This document shows, one piece after another, positions 7,596 through 14,351 of a DNA stretch of 21,018 nt (positions are counted from its first letter, which is position 1; each line of letters begins with the position of its first letter). The stretch spans positions 1-21,018 of the forward strand of contig CAYFJI010000030.1 of NCBI GenBank assembly GCA_964343365.1, in the 5' to 3' direction. Position numbers and translations under genes: made by a program. This DNA comes from CAJXWH01 sp964343365 (GTDB taxonomy: Bacteria > Pseudomonadota > Gammaproteobacteria > Arenicellales > UBA868). A model generated the notes under the pieces. The model ran no database searches. It saw only the letters and a program-made list of their open reading frames with translations, and was not told the origin of the DNA.

Positions 7596-7775
7596 ATGAA
7601 GAAGAACGATCTTAGTGACGAATTAACTTATCAGGAAGCCCGAACAAAGGGTTTTTTGAGTAGCCAAAATAAAAAAAATCAGTTTCCAAAGGCAATGATA
7701 TTGATTGTATTCTTACTAGAAGTAAGTGCTATGGGTGGTATGGCATACTTAGTTTATATGTTGTATTTTAGCTAA
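7596..7775 (+). CDS. Small single-pass membrane protein, 59 residues, unknown
   Basis: I do not recognise this protein. It begins MKKNDLSDELTYQEARTKG, a charged cytoplasmic segment of about 32 residues, followed by one hydrophobic helix (about 34-58, MILIVFLLEVSAMGGMAYLV and on) and ends at the membrane. The reading frame is intact from ATG to TAA. AAGGAG at 7575-7580 is a good Shine-Dalgarno sequence but 15 bases from the ATG, longer than usual. A second small membrane gene starts 10 bases after its stop with an excellent ribosome binding site, so both are probably translated as a pair. A perfect 12-base palindrome AAAATCGATTTT (7555-7566) lies upstream and could be an operator or a chance AT-rich palindrome. 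It may be a small subunit or assembly factor of a membrane complex; no function is claimed. Confidence 0.6.
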   Translation: MKKNDLSDELTYQEARTKGFLSSQNKKNQFPKAMILIVFLLEVSAMGGMAYLVYMLYFS

Positions 7776-7779
7776 GAGG
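7774..7779 (+). promoter_or_regulatory. Ribosome binding site AAGAGG selecting a GTG start
   Basis: AAGAGG overlaps the end of the upstream small gene's TAA stop and lies six bases before GTG 7786. This spacing favours GTG 7786 over the TTG at 7780, which would leave no spacing. Confidence 0.7.
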
Positions 7780-7785
7780 TTGCAC

Positions 7786-7998
7786 GTGGATATTGCCAAA
7801 AATAAACGCTTTCGTTGGATCCTTATTTTTTGCGTCATGAGTGTATGCCTTTTTATAGGTATCGGAGGAGCATTATTCTCAATCCAAGCTTTAATTGCTA
7901 TGAATTTCAAAAATTTCTTTACATATCTATTGTTGGCTCCAATCTGGTTTTTGGGGCACTGGTTACTAAAGAAACTCTTGGCAGAAGATTTTGTATGA
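7786..7998 (+). CDS. Small two-helix membrane protein, 70 residues, unknown
   Basis: I do not recognise this protein. From GTG 7786 it reads MDIAKNKRFRW, then a first hydrophobic helix (about 11-36, containing IGIGGALF), a short linker NFKNFF, a second helix LLLAPIWFLGHWLL and a short charged tail KKLLAEDFV. The positive N-terminus suggests a cytoplasmic start. The second helix is rich in tryptophan, with one histidine. Its GTG is 10 bases after the stop of the 59-residue membrane gene, with a well placed AAGAGG. The pair looks like a bicistron for two interacting membrane proteins. A longer TTG-start version (from 7780) is less likely. Confidence 0.65.
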   Translation: MDIAKNKRFRWILIFCVMSVCLFIGIGGALFSIQALIAMNFKNFFTYLLLAPIWFLGHWLLKKLLAEDFV

Positions 7999-8346
7999 TG
8001 AAGTCATCTCTAAGGGGTTTTGTGAGTGTAATAATTTGAAAGTCGCCTCTTTTTATTTGGCTTAGCATCCTTAAGATGTGTGAAAAAAAGCTAGCGTCCA
8101 TTCGAAGCTGACCTTGAAATATTTTTCCAATTGTTAAGAGGTAGTACACATGTCACGAACACTGCAACAACTCAATATCATTATTCAAAATTTATACTTT
8201 GTCATCGTCCTCGTAGCCGATTAATGTTAAATATAGTATATAGAAAGAATAAAATATTGGTGTATGTCGATTAAAAAAAGAAATGCGAATAGAAGAGGTT
8301 TTTAGGTACTAAAATTTTGGCTAAAGGCTTGTACCGAAGTAAAGAT
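7999..8346. other. Intergenic stretch of 348 bp holding one possible tiny ORF
   Basis: This region separates the small membrane genes (plus) from the XRE regulator (minus, converging). It contains the 24-codon ORF listed separately. No tRNA fold, strong terminator or repeat was found by eye. There is a weak five-base inverted repeat GGTAC/GTACC at 8305-8309 and 8331-8335. Much of the sequence is AT-rich. Confidence 0.6.
8150..8224 (+). CDS. Possible 24-residue peptide gene with a strong ribosome binding site
   Basis: The ATG at 8150 opens a 24-codon frame ending TAA at 8222-8224. The peptide is MSRTLQQLNIIIQNLYFVIV, then LVAD: short polar start, hydrophobic end. AAGAGGT (8136-8142) lies eight bases before the ATG and resembles the AAGAGGT before the 70-residue gene. 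The spacing is good, which is the only evidence; tiny ORFs this short occur by chance. It could be a leader peptide, a toxin-like hydrophobic peptide or noise. Confidence 0.25.
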   Translation: MSRTLQQLNIIIQNLYFVIVLVAD

Positions 8347-8736
8347 TTAGTCTCCATTTCTTTCATTTAGTTGACGTACGGTATTTTTTGATATGGATTT
8401 GCCATTAATTATCATCTTGTATACCAAACAAATAGTGTTCGCATGAGTTGGTGTAGAACTGCCATTTAATTGATCATTTACGATATTTATAGACTGAGAC
8501 AAGGCTTCAATATTGATGGCTGAAGTATCTTTTGATTTGCCGGTGAATATATATTCGACGCTCGTTCCGAGTATATCCGCTAGTCGGATTGCATTTTTTG
8601 CGAGTATGGAACCGATGTCACCTTGTTCCCACCTAGAGGCAGCTGCCCGGGTTACACCGACAGATTTTGCTAACTGACTTTGATTTAGACCTGCGTTTCC
8701 GCGGAGTTTCTTAAGTCGTTTGGCCGCTATTGTCAT
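8347..8736 (-). CDS. XRE-family transcriptional regulator
   Basis: This 129-residue protein has an N-terminal Cro/C1-type helix-turn-helix (about 6-62): KRLKKLRGNAGLNQSQLAKS, VGVTRAAASRWEQG and ADILGTSVEYIFTG match the five-helix pattern, with the recognition helix near 28-37. The remaining 65 residues, INIEALSQSINIVNDQLNG and on to the end, are not a domain I recognise and may mediate dimerisation or ligand sensing. It is the last gene of the minus-strand series behind the alpha/beta hydrolase, but 168 bp separates them, so it could have its own promoter. It might regulate the upstream RidA-amidase-hydrolase unit or itself; this is inference. Confidence 0.82.
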   Translation of the reverse strand: MTIAAKRLKKLRGNAGLNQSQLAKSVGVTRAAASRWEQGDIGSILAKNAIRLADILGTSVEYIFTGKSKDTSAINIEALSQSINIVNDQLNGSSTPTHANTICLVYKMIINGKSISKNTVRQLNERNGD

Positions 8737-8904
8737 GCTAACTCTATCTCATGCTGTTTTTGGTCTGGTCGATATAATTTCTAGTCTAAAGCAAGATTGC
8801 ATCATTACTTTCAAGACGCATTTAAAATACTATTATGTGAAGAAAATGTGAGTAAGTCATCCGATTCACAATTTTTAAGGAATGGTGATCGATTTTGATT
8901 TTGC

Positions 8905-9729
8905 TTAAAGTGCTTTTTGTTTTTTTAACCAATCGAGTGTTTTTTTATTCCACTCTTCTGCCATTTCATAAAAAGCGATATGACTTGAGTTTGGACCGTC
9001 AAATATATGAATTTCTGAATTTTTTATAGAATTATGAACCTCCATCCCATATCGTGTTGGCACCTGCCAATCCATCTTGCCAGAGGTTATCAAAGTAGGT
9101 ACGTTGATATTAGGAAGCCGATCTAAGGCATCATGTGTTTTATCTGCATGGAAATGACCTAGCATGCCCTGTTTGCTGGGTGGGTAAGGATTATCCAGAA
9201 CAATACTTTTTTCAAAGGCTGCTACCAGCTCTGGTTGATTATTGATAAAATCTGGGCTTGAGACCCAAAGCAATGCTGTGCGGATATATAGTTCAAAATT
9301 ATCGTTCAACACTGGATATTCATTTGTGTCAATCATACGAATAAACCATTCATCCGAGCGACCCCAAGTTCCATGAAGTTGCAATGTTGAAACCTTTTTT
9401 GGATGGTTGATTGCTAATTCTTGAGCGGTAGCACTTCCCAGGGACAAGCCACTCACATGCGCTGTACTGATGTCCAAATGATCAAGTAGTGAGGCTGCAT
9501 CCTCAGCTAGAATGCGCATTGAGTAATCTTCCACACTTTCGGGATGGGTTGACTGTCCGGTTCCCCGGGCGTCATAAGTTATTACAGTATAATCTGATTT
9601 ATATGCTTCTACTTGTGCCATCCACGTGTTGTGGTCAGCGGCTGTACCCATGATTAAAATTAATGGGTCTCCAGACCCTTCAACTTCGTAATACATATTT
9701 ATTCCCGTAGGAAGATCAACGAAAGGCAT
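8905..9729 (-). CDS. Alpha/beta hydrolase, RutD-like
   Basis: This 274-residue cytosolic hydrolase shows the full catalytic triad: nucleophile S96 in GLSLG, D220 in SGKMDW and H250 in SSHIA. The oxyanion segment is near GTAADHNTW. Its N-terminal half, especially YDARGTGQST (52-61) and EDYSMRILAED (67-77), reads like aminoacrylate hydrolase RutD and related carboxylesterases. The ribosome binding site AGAGGA (9738-9743, minus strand) lies eight bases before the ATG. It follows the amidase by 60 bp on the same strand, and the RidA-like gene is upstream in the same direction. That set matches the types of steps in which an amide is cut, an enamine/imine is deaminated and a carbamate or acrylate is hydrolysed. 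Exact substrate unknown. Other options are haloperoxidase-like or enol-lactonase hydrolases. Confidence 0.85.
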   Translation of the reverse strand: MPFVDLPTGINMYYEVEGSGDPLILIMGTAADHNTWMAQVEAYKSDYTVITYDARGTGQSTHPESVEDYSMRILAEDAASLLDHLDISTAHVSGLSLGSATAQELAINHPKKVSTLQLHGTWGRSDEWFIRMIDTNEYPVLNDNFELYIRTALLWVSSPDFINNQPELVAAFEKSIVLDNPYPPSKQGMLGHFHADKTHDALDRLPNINVPTLITSGKMDWQVPTRYGMEVHNSIKNSEIHIFDGPNSSHIAFYEMAEEWNKKTLDWLKKQKAL

Positions 9730-9789
9730 GAGTTTTTTCCTCTATTTGATTGATTATAGGTATTTCCTCTATCGCTAATTTAATAAAAA

Positions 9790-11163
9790 TTATGGAACTA
9801 TATTTTCCCAATTGACAGCTGATTGAAAAGCATGCCCTATGGTGCATATAGTAAATTCATCCATGGCGCGACCCGCAATCTGCAACCCAACCGGTAATCC
9901 GTTGCTATCGAGCCCGCAAGGTGTTGATAACGCTGGTATTCCAGCAAGATTGAATGGTGCTGTGGTTCGTACATAAGAAATCGTTACTGGTTCATCATAA
10001 TCGCCGTATCGAAAATCTGTCTCATCAGTCTTCGCAACTGGCGCTGGTAGTGTGGGGGTAGCGATTACAGATAATTGGTAGTCATCAAAGCAGCGGCGGA
10101 TAGCATCAGAAATCAATTTGCGTGCCTGAAGACCGCGGAAATAGTGCTCTGGTGGTAGCAAGTTTCCAGCGATCAGCAGGTACTTAATATCAGTATCTAT
10201 TTTGCTAGCATAGTCGATCAATCGATCTTTATGATAATAGCCTGCCTCAAAGCATATTATTGCGAATTCAGCTGCGATAGTGTGCTTAAGTTCAGGAATT
10301 TCCACATCAACTATCTGAGCACCCATTGATTCAAGTTGTAAAATTGCTGCATCAAATATCGCTCGTATTTCACTTTGTACAGGCTCAAAAGGCTCGTTTT
10401 TTATGACCCCAATACGATAATCATTAAGCTTCTCAATTTTTATTTGATTAATTGACTCTAAAAATAATTTAAGGTCAGGTCTTTTAATATTCGTTATTGA
10501 ATCAAGTAATAATGCGCAATCTTCAACAGATGAGGCTAAGGGTCCGACATGATCTAATGTCCAAGATAGTGGTTCAACACCAGCGCAGGACACGCTACCA
10601 AACGTCGGTTTGATCCCAGTAATGCCACAGACAGCTGAAGGTATTCGAATTGATCCACCCGTATCACTACCTAGAGCTATAGGAACGATGCCCGATGCTA
10701 CAGCTGCAGCTGATCCTCCAGATGAACCACCAGGAATATATCTTTGATCCCACGGGTTTTTAGTGGGGTAGTTAGAAATTCCGCATGCAAGTTCGTGTGG
10801 CACTGTTTTACCCACTAATACGGCGCCCGCCTCCCTTAATTTTTGGACTACATGAGCATCATTTGCTTTTGGGCTGGAATCATATGTTTCAGAACCACAC
10901 CGAGTAGGCCATTTTTCTACATCGATTATGTCTTTGATTCCAATTGGAATACCATGCAACGGTCCTCGGTATTGACCTGATCGAAGTTCTTCGTCGCAGT
11001 TTTTTGCAGCGGTTAATGCATTTTCTTCATCTATAAATTCAAATGCGTTTATATCTTTGTTCAGTGTTTTAACGCATTCAATGGTGCGAGTCACAAGCTC
11101 CGTGGCGGAGACTGTGCCATTTCGAAGCTCTTCAGATAACGTTTGAATTTTTGAGATTGGCAT
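9790..11163 (-). CDS. Amidase-signature family hydrolase
   Basis: This 457-residue enzyme has the Ser-cisSer-Lys triad: K77 in GIKDIIDV, S147 in PGGSSGGSAAA and nucleophile S171 in DTGGSIRIP. The spacing of 24 residues between S147 and S171 is exactly that of malonamidase E2, S131/S155. The C-terminal FNLAGIPALSTPCG and GLPVGLQIAG are family blocks. Members include GatA, AtzE 1-carboxybiuret hydrolase, allophanate hydrolase, and aryl/alkyl amidases. It is not likely GatA proper, because no gatB lies nearby. Its ATG overlaps the stop of a 60-residue gene by one base (TAATG at 11165-11161), a sign of translational coupling like AtzG-AtzE. Substrate unknown; a ureido or amide compound is a fair guess from the neighbours. 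Confidence 0.93.
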   Translation of the reverse strand: MPISKIQTLSEELRNGTVSATELVTRTIECVKTLNKDINAFEFIDEENALTAAKNCDEELRSGQYRGPLHGIPIGIKDIIDVEKWPTRCGSETYDSSPKANDAHVVQKLREAGAVLVGKTVPHELACGISNYPTKNPWDQRYIPGGSSGGSAAAVASGIVPIALGSDTGGSIRIPSAVCGITGIKPTFGSVSCAGVEPLSWTLDHVGPLASSVEDCALLLDSITNIKRPDLKLFLESINQIKIEKLNDYRIGVIKNEPFEPVQSEIRAIFDAAILQLESMGAQIVDVEIPELKHTIAAEFAIICFEAGYYHKDRLIDYASKIDTDIKYLLIAGNLLPPEHYFRGLQARKLISDAIRRCFDDYQLSVIATPTLPAPVAKTDETDFRYGDYDEPVTISYVRTTAPFNLAGIPALSTPCGLDSNGLPVGLQIAGRAMDEFTICTIGHAFQSAVNWENIVP

Positions 11164-11345
11164 TAGGTTTCGGATACTTCAAAGTGTATTTTCTTATCTG
11201 AATGCCTTAAAAGTTCATCAAGACTTTTATTTAATTTAGATCGCTGATTTAAATCATGCGCTAGTGATTCCGCTTCAGACTTTAATGAGGAAAGGTTAGC
11301 TCTCTCAAGCAGAATTAAAATGTCATCTGCCGTGTAATTAGGCAC
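11163..11345 (-). CDS. Small 60-residue protein, candidate amidase partner (AtzG/GatC-like)
   Basis: The GTG at 11345 is chosen because GGAGG (11352-11356, minus strand) stands six bases upstream; a longer frame from 11375 has no such support. The 60-residue protein starts MPNYTADDILILLERANL and is mostly helical, with regularly spaced leucines and charged residues, and ends in a polar tail HFEVSET. Its start overlaps the last eight bases of the RidA-like gene, and its stop overlaps the amidase start (TAATG). A short helical protein coupled to an amidase-signature enzyme is how AtzG with AtzE, and GatC with GatA, are organised: the small helical subunit packs against the amidase. Sequence similarity to those families is weak by eye, so this is inference from size, helicity and position. 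Confidence 0.6.
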   Translation of the reverse strand: MPNYTADDILILLERANLSSLKSEAESLAHDLNQRSKLNKSLDELLRHSDKKIHFEVSET

Positions 11346-11730
11346 TTTGCACCTCCGCGGTGACGTCAATTTCAAGTTTTAATCCCGGCAGGCCGAGGGC
11401 GGCAGCCTGAATGGCTGTCACAACAGGGAATGGGCGACCTGCAAAAACTTTTTTTCGTACTTCGATTTCTTCTTTCAATTCTCGTATATCTTGCATGTAA
11501 TAGGTAACTTTGACTATATCGTTGATAGATGAGCCTGCACAGTCTAGAACAATAGAAATGTTTTGCCAGATTCTAAAAGCTTGGTCTCGAGTAGTGGTTC
11601 CGACAATAGAACCATCTGAATCTAGAGCAACTTGCCCGGCAAGATATAGAGTGTTTCCTGATCGAATAGCATATTCATATGGTTCTGGTGGAGCACCAAG
11701 TTGTTCCACAGGTATTGGATACCAGTTCAT
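11338..11730 (-). CDS. RidA/YjgF-family protein, non-archetypal (lacks the substrate arginine)
   Basis: This 130-residue protein has the RidA fold: the YLAGQVALDSDGSIVG block (about 29-44), the helix QNISIVLDCAGSSINDIVKV (56-75) and the C-terminal GLKLEIDVTAEV (116-127). In deaminase-type RidA and RutC, an arginine in the PAR segment binds the substrate carboxylate. Here the segment is FPVVTAIQ, with V104 in that place, while E120 is retained. So classical 2-aminoacrylate/imine deamination of carboxylate substrates is doubtful; Rid-family groups without this arginine have other or unknown activities. It probably forms a trimer in the cytosol. It is the first gene of the amidase/hydrolase unit and overlaps the 60-residue gene by eight bases. 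It is divergent from the F420 operon. Confidence 0.85.
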   Translation of the reverse strand: MNWYPIPVEQLGAPPEPYEYAIRSGNTLYLAGQVALDSDGSIVGTTTRDQAFRIWQNISIVLDCAGSSINDIVKVTYYMQDIRELKEEIEVRKKVFAGRPFPVVTAIQAAALGLPGLKLEIDVTAEVQSA

Positions 11731-11805
11731 AGTATTGTTCTCTCATAATTATTATTGCTTTTTGTTTAATAACATTTAATTTGTGTTACGCGAAAGTTTT
11801 TTAGA

Positions 11806-11834
11806 TTGATTTCTGACTCTTTCTAAGGATTAAT
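11806..11834 (+). promoter_or_regulatory. Possible promoter of the F420 operon
   Basis: TTGATT (11806-11811) and ATTAAT (11829-11834) are separated by 17 bases and lie about 57 bases before the npdG ATG. The match to a sigma-70 consensus is weak (the -10 box matches at four of six positions), and AT-rich DNA gives many such pairs. It lies in the 160 bp gap between two divergent operons. Confidence 0.2.
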
Positions 11835-11890
11835 GATACAGTAATGTCCGAAATACAAACAATCACAGCTAAGGTTTAAAAAGAGGAAAG

Positions 11891-12574
11891 ATGGTGGAGA
11901 AAGATGAGAAAAAAATTGCAATCGCAATAATTGGTGGTACTGGAGCATTAGGTTCTGCCCTAGCGATGCGCTGGTTGTTGGCTGGTTATAAAATAATCAT
12001 TGGCTCAAGAAATCAAGAGAAAGCGGACGATCTTGCTAGTAAATTGGCAAACCAACTCAATCGTCATGAGATAACGGTAGAGACTAATGCCAAAGCATCG
12101 GCAATTGCTGATATTGTGGTACTGGCGGTTCCCTATTCAGCACATTCGGACACATTGAAAGATATTGCAACCAGTGTTCAGGGTAAAATTGTCATTGAGA
12201 CTACAGTGCCTTTACGACCACCAAAGGTAGCGCGAGTTTCATTGCCAAAAAGAGGGTGTGTAGCTGCAGTTACCCAAGAGTTTCTCGGTGATCACGCTGA
12301 TGTGGTATCTACGTTGCACACAGTGTCTGCCACGCACTTGGGTGATTTTGAGCATGAATTGTTTGGCGATGTTTTAGTATATGGGAATAAAAAATCCTCA
12401 CGTCAAATTGCGATTAATTTAATTGAAGATATTGGTTTGAAAGGTTGGCATGGCGGATCTATTGAGAATTCTGCTGCATCTGAAGCTATGACTTCGGTCA
12501 TGATTTTTGTGAATAAATATTACAGCTTAAAAGGCGCTGGTATTCAAGTAATTAGTGAAGGACAAAAAGATTAA
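11891..12574 (+). CDS. npdG: NADPH:F420 oxidoreductase
   Basis: This 227-residue cytosolic enzyme transfers hydride between NADPH and coenzyme F420, here most likely making F420H2 from NADPH. The N-terminal dinucleotide site is GGTGALG (15-21), then GSRN at 38-41, which reads the NADPH 2'-phosphate. VLAVPYSAHSDTL, the TQEFLGDHADVV region and the final MIFVNKYYSLKGAGIQV block match the NpdG/Fno family. The ATG is preceded by AGAGGA with a short spacing. It is the first gene of the F420 operon and overlaps cofE by 20 bases, so reductase and cofactor are made together. NADP-dependent relatives of other families exist, but the context makes the call firm. Confidence 0.9.
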   Translation: MVEKDEKKIAIAIIGGTGALGSALAMRWLLAGYKIIIGSRNQEKADDLASKLANQLNRHEITVETNAKASAIADIVVLAVPYSAHSDTLKDIATSVQGKIVIETTVPLRPPKVARVSLPKRGCVAAVTQEFLGDHADVVSTLHTVSATHLGDFEHELFGDVLVYGNKKSSRQIAINLIEDIGLKGWHGGSIENSAASEAMTSVMIFVNKYYSLKGAGIQVISEGQKD

Positions 12575-13364
12575 ATCTAAAATACCACAAAGCACTTGGG
12601 TCGCCGATATTTCAATTACTGCACTAAAAGAATTTCCTTTAGTTAGTTCTGGATGCGACATAGTTCAATCAACTTTGGCGTGCGTAAAGAAACAGAATGT
12701 TTTAGTTGAGTCGGGCGATATTCTAGTTTTTACTCAGAAAATTGTATCTAAGGCCGAAGGTAGAGAGGTTAATTTAAAGGATATTGCGCCAAGCGAAAAA
12801 GCGAAGAAATTGTCTATTGAAACAGGAAAAGATGCGAGACTCGTGGAGTTGATACTTTCTGAATCGAAGGAAATTGTTCGAAAGTCGACTGATTTAATTA
12901 TCGCAGAACATCGCTTAGGAATTATTTTAGCAAATGCAGGAATCGATCACTCAAATATTCGACCAGATGAGAACGGAGAATGGGTTCTCCTCCTTCCGAT
13001 TGACCCAGACGCAACGAGCAAAAATTATCGTCAACGTATTTATGATTTAACAAACAAAAAAGTTGGGATTATTATTAGTGACAGTGTTGGCCGAGCGTGG
13101 AGAAATGGTACGATAGGATTGGCAATTGGAGTGGCAGGACTGCCAGCAGTGGAAGATCATAGAGGTAAGCTTGATCTTTTTGGTGTGCCCTTAGTATCAA
13201 GTCAAGAGGCAATTGCAGACGAATTGGCCAGCGCAGCATCATTGGTGCAGGGACAAGCCGATGAAGGGTGCCCAGTGGCTCTCATTCGAGGCTTCAAGAT
13301 TTTAAGTCAGGAATCGCCTGCTCAGACATTAGTTCGAAGAAAAGAGTTTGATTTGTTTCGATGA
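12555..13364 (+). CDS. cofE: Coenzyme F420:L-glutamate ligase, stand-alone CofE
   Basis: This 269-residue enzyme adds glutamates to F420-0 using GTP. Diagnostic blocks are QKIVSKAEGR (61-70), ANAGIDHSN (126-134), SDSVGRAWRNGTIGLAIG (175-192), ADELASAASLVQG and the C-terminal EGCPVALIRG. It contains only the ligase domain. Mycobacterial FbiB adds a nitroreductase-like C-terminal domain that reduces dehydro-F420-0; that domain is absent here. The GTG start is unusual but is the first in-frame start, 20 bases inside npdG. Its stop TGA overlaps the cofD ATG (ATGA), so translation is probably coupled. Length fits archaeal CofE. Confidence 0.95.
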   Translation: MKDKKIKSKIPQSTWVADISITALKEFPLVSSGCDIVQSTLACVKKQNVLVESGDILVFTQKIVSKAEGREVNLKDIAPSEKAKKLSIETGKDARLVELILSESKEIVRKSTDLIIAEHRLGIILANAGIDHSNIRPDENGEWVLLLPIDPDATSKNYRQRIYDLTNKKVGIIISDSVGRAWRNGTIGLAIGVAGLPAVEDHRGKLDLFGVPLVSSQEAIADELASAASLVQGQADEGCPVALIRGFKILSQESPAQTLVRRKEFDLFR

Positions 13365-14341
13365 GTAATTTGACTCGACGGCAATCGGACAAACACATCG
13401 TCTTGTCGGGCGGGGTCGGTGGAGCGAAATTAGTTAAGGGACTTACATCTTTCCTCGATTCTACAGAACTAATGATCATTGGCAATGTGGGCGATGATTT
13501 TGAGTATTGGGGTCTTTACATTTCTCCTGACCTTGACACGTTGTTGTATACGCTTTCGAACCAAGTAAATCATGAAACTGGCTGGGGTCGACAAGCAGAA
13601 ACTTGGGAAGTACTCAAAGAAATGACTGACCTTGGGAGAGATGCGTGGTTTCAATTAGGCGATCGTGATTTAGCGGTGCATCTTGAGCGGACTCGACGAC
13701 TGAATTCAGGAGATCTACTATCCACAATCACTAAAGACTTTTGTAGGGAATTTCGACTGACACACAATATTGTCCCATCTACTGATGATCGCCTGAGGAC
13801 TATTGTCGGTACTGAAAAATATAGTGAACTTGGATTTCAGGATTATTTTGTCCGACTTCGCTGTGAACCTGTAGTGCAAAGTTTAAGATATGAGGGTGCC
13901 AAGTCTGCTCGCCTAAATCCAGATTTGGAAACGTTGCTCCAAAGCCGTAATTTAAATTCACTGATAATTGCACCATCTAATCCTTTCCTTAGCGTAGCGC
14001 CTATTTTGGCCATATCAAGCTTTAAGAATAGCCTTGCAAACCGTAAATTTCCCTGTATAGCGATTTCACCGTTGATCGGGTCAACCGCATTCAAGGGCCC
14101 AACCGCAAAAATTATGAGTGAACTTGGTTACGAAATTTCTTCATTTGCTGTAGCATCCTACTATTCGTCAAACCTAATTGACGCAATAATTATTGATTCA
14201 ACAGATGTCGATGTTGTGTCTCGAATAGAGGATTTAGGGATCAAAGTGTTTACAACTGACATTGCTATGCATGCATTAGAAGACAAAATAAGACTCGGTC
14301 GGTACGTTGTGTCCTGTGTAGAGTCAATGCAAAAGCATTAA
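13361..14341 (+). CDS. cofD: 2-phospho-L-lactate/enolpyruvate transferase CofD (FbiA)
   Basis: This 326-residue enzyme couples the activated lactyl or enolpyruvyl diphospho-guanosine to the deazaflavin Fo, making F420-0 or its dehydro form. The phosphate loop SGGVGGAKL (16-24) is followed by NVGDDFEYWGLYISPDLDT (42-60), GWGRQAE, WFQLGDRDLAVHLERT and GPTAKIM, all family blocks. The usual HGL of the D-D block is YWGL here, a mild variant. It overlaps cofE by four bases (ATGA) and precedes cofC by 10 bp. No close ribosome binding site is seen; coupling likely serves. Substrate (2-phospholactate, PEP-derived or 3-phosphoglycerate-derived) cannot be read off. Confidence 0.95.
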   Translation: MSNLTRRQSDKHIVLSGGVGGAKLVKGLTSFLDSTELMIIGNVGDDFEYWGLYISPDLDTLLYTLSNQVNHETGWGRQAETWEVLKEMTDLGRDAWFQLGDRDLAVHLERTRRLNSGDLLSTITKDFCREFRLTHNIVPSTDDRLRTIVGTEKYSELGFQDYFVRLRCEPVVQSLRYEGAKSARLNPDLETLLQSRNLNSLIIAPSNPFLSVAPILAISSFKNSLANRKFPCIAISPLIGSTAFKGPTAKIMSELGYEISSFAVASYYSSNLIDAIIIDSTDVDVVSRIEDLGIKVFTTDIAMHALEDKIRLGRYVVSCVESMQKH

Positions 14342-14351
14342 TCGAATCGCC

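Noticed and set aside
7815..8039. Second open frame over the 70-residue membrane gene
   Set aside because: It starts inside that gene without a ribosome binding site; the frame with AAGAGG and GTG is better supported.
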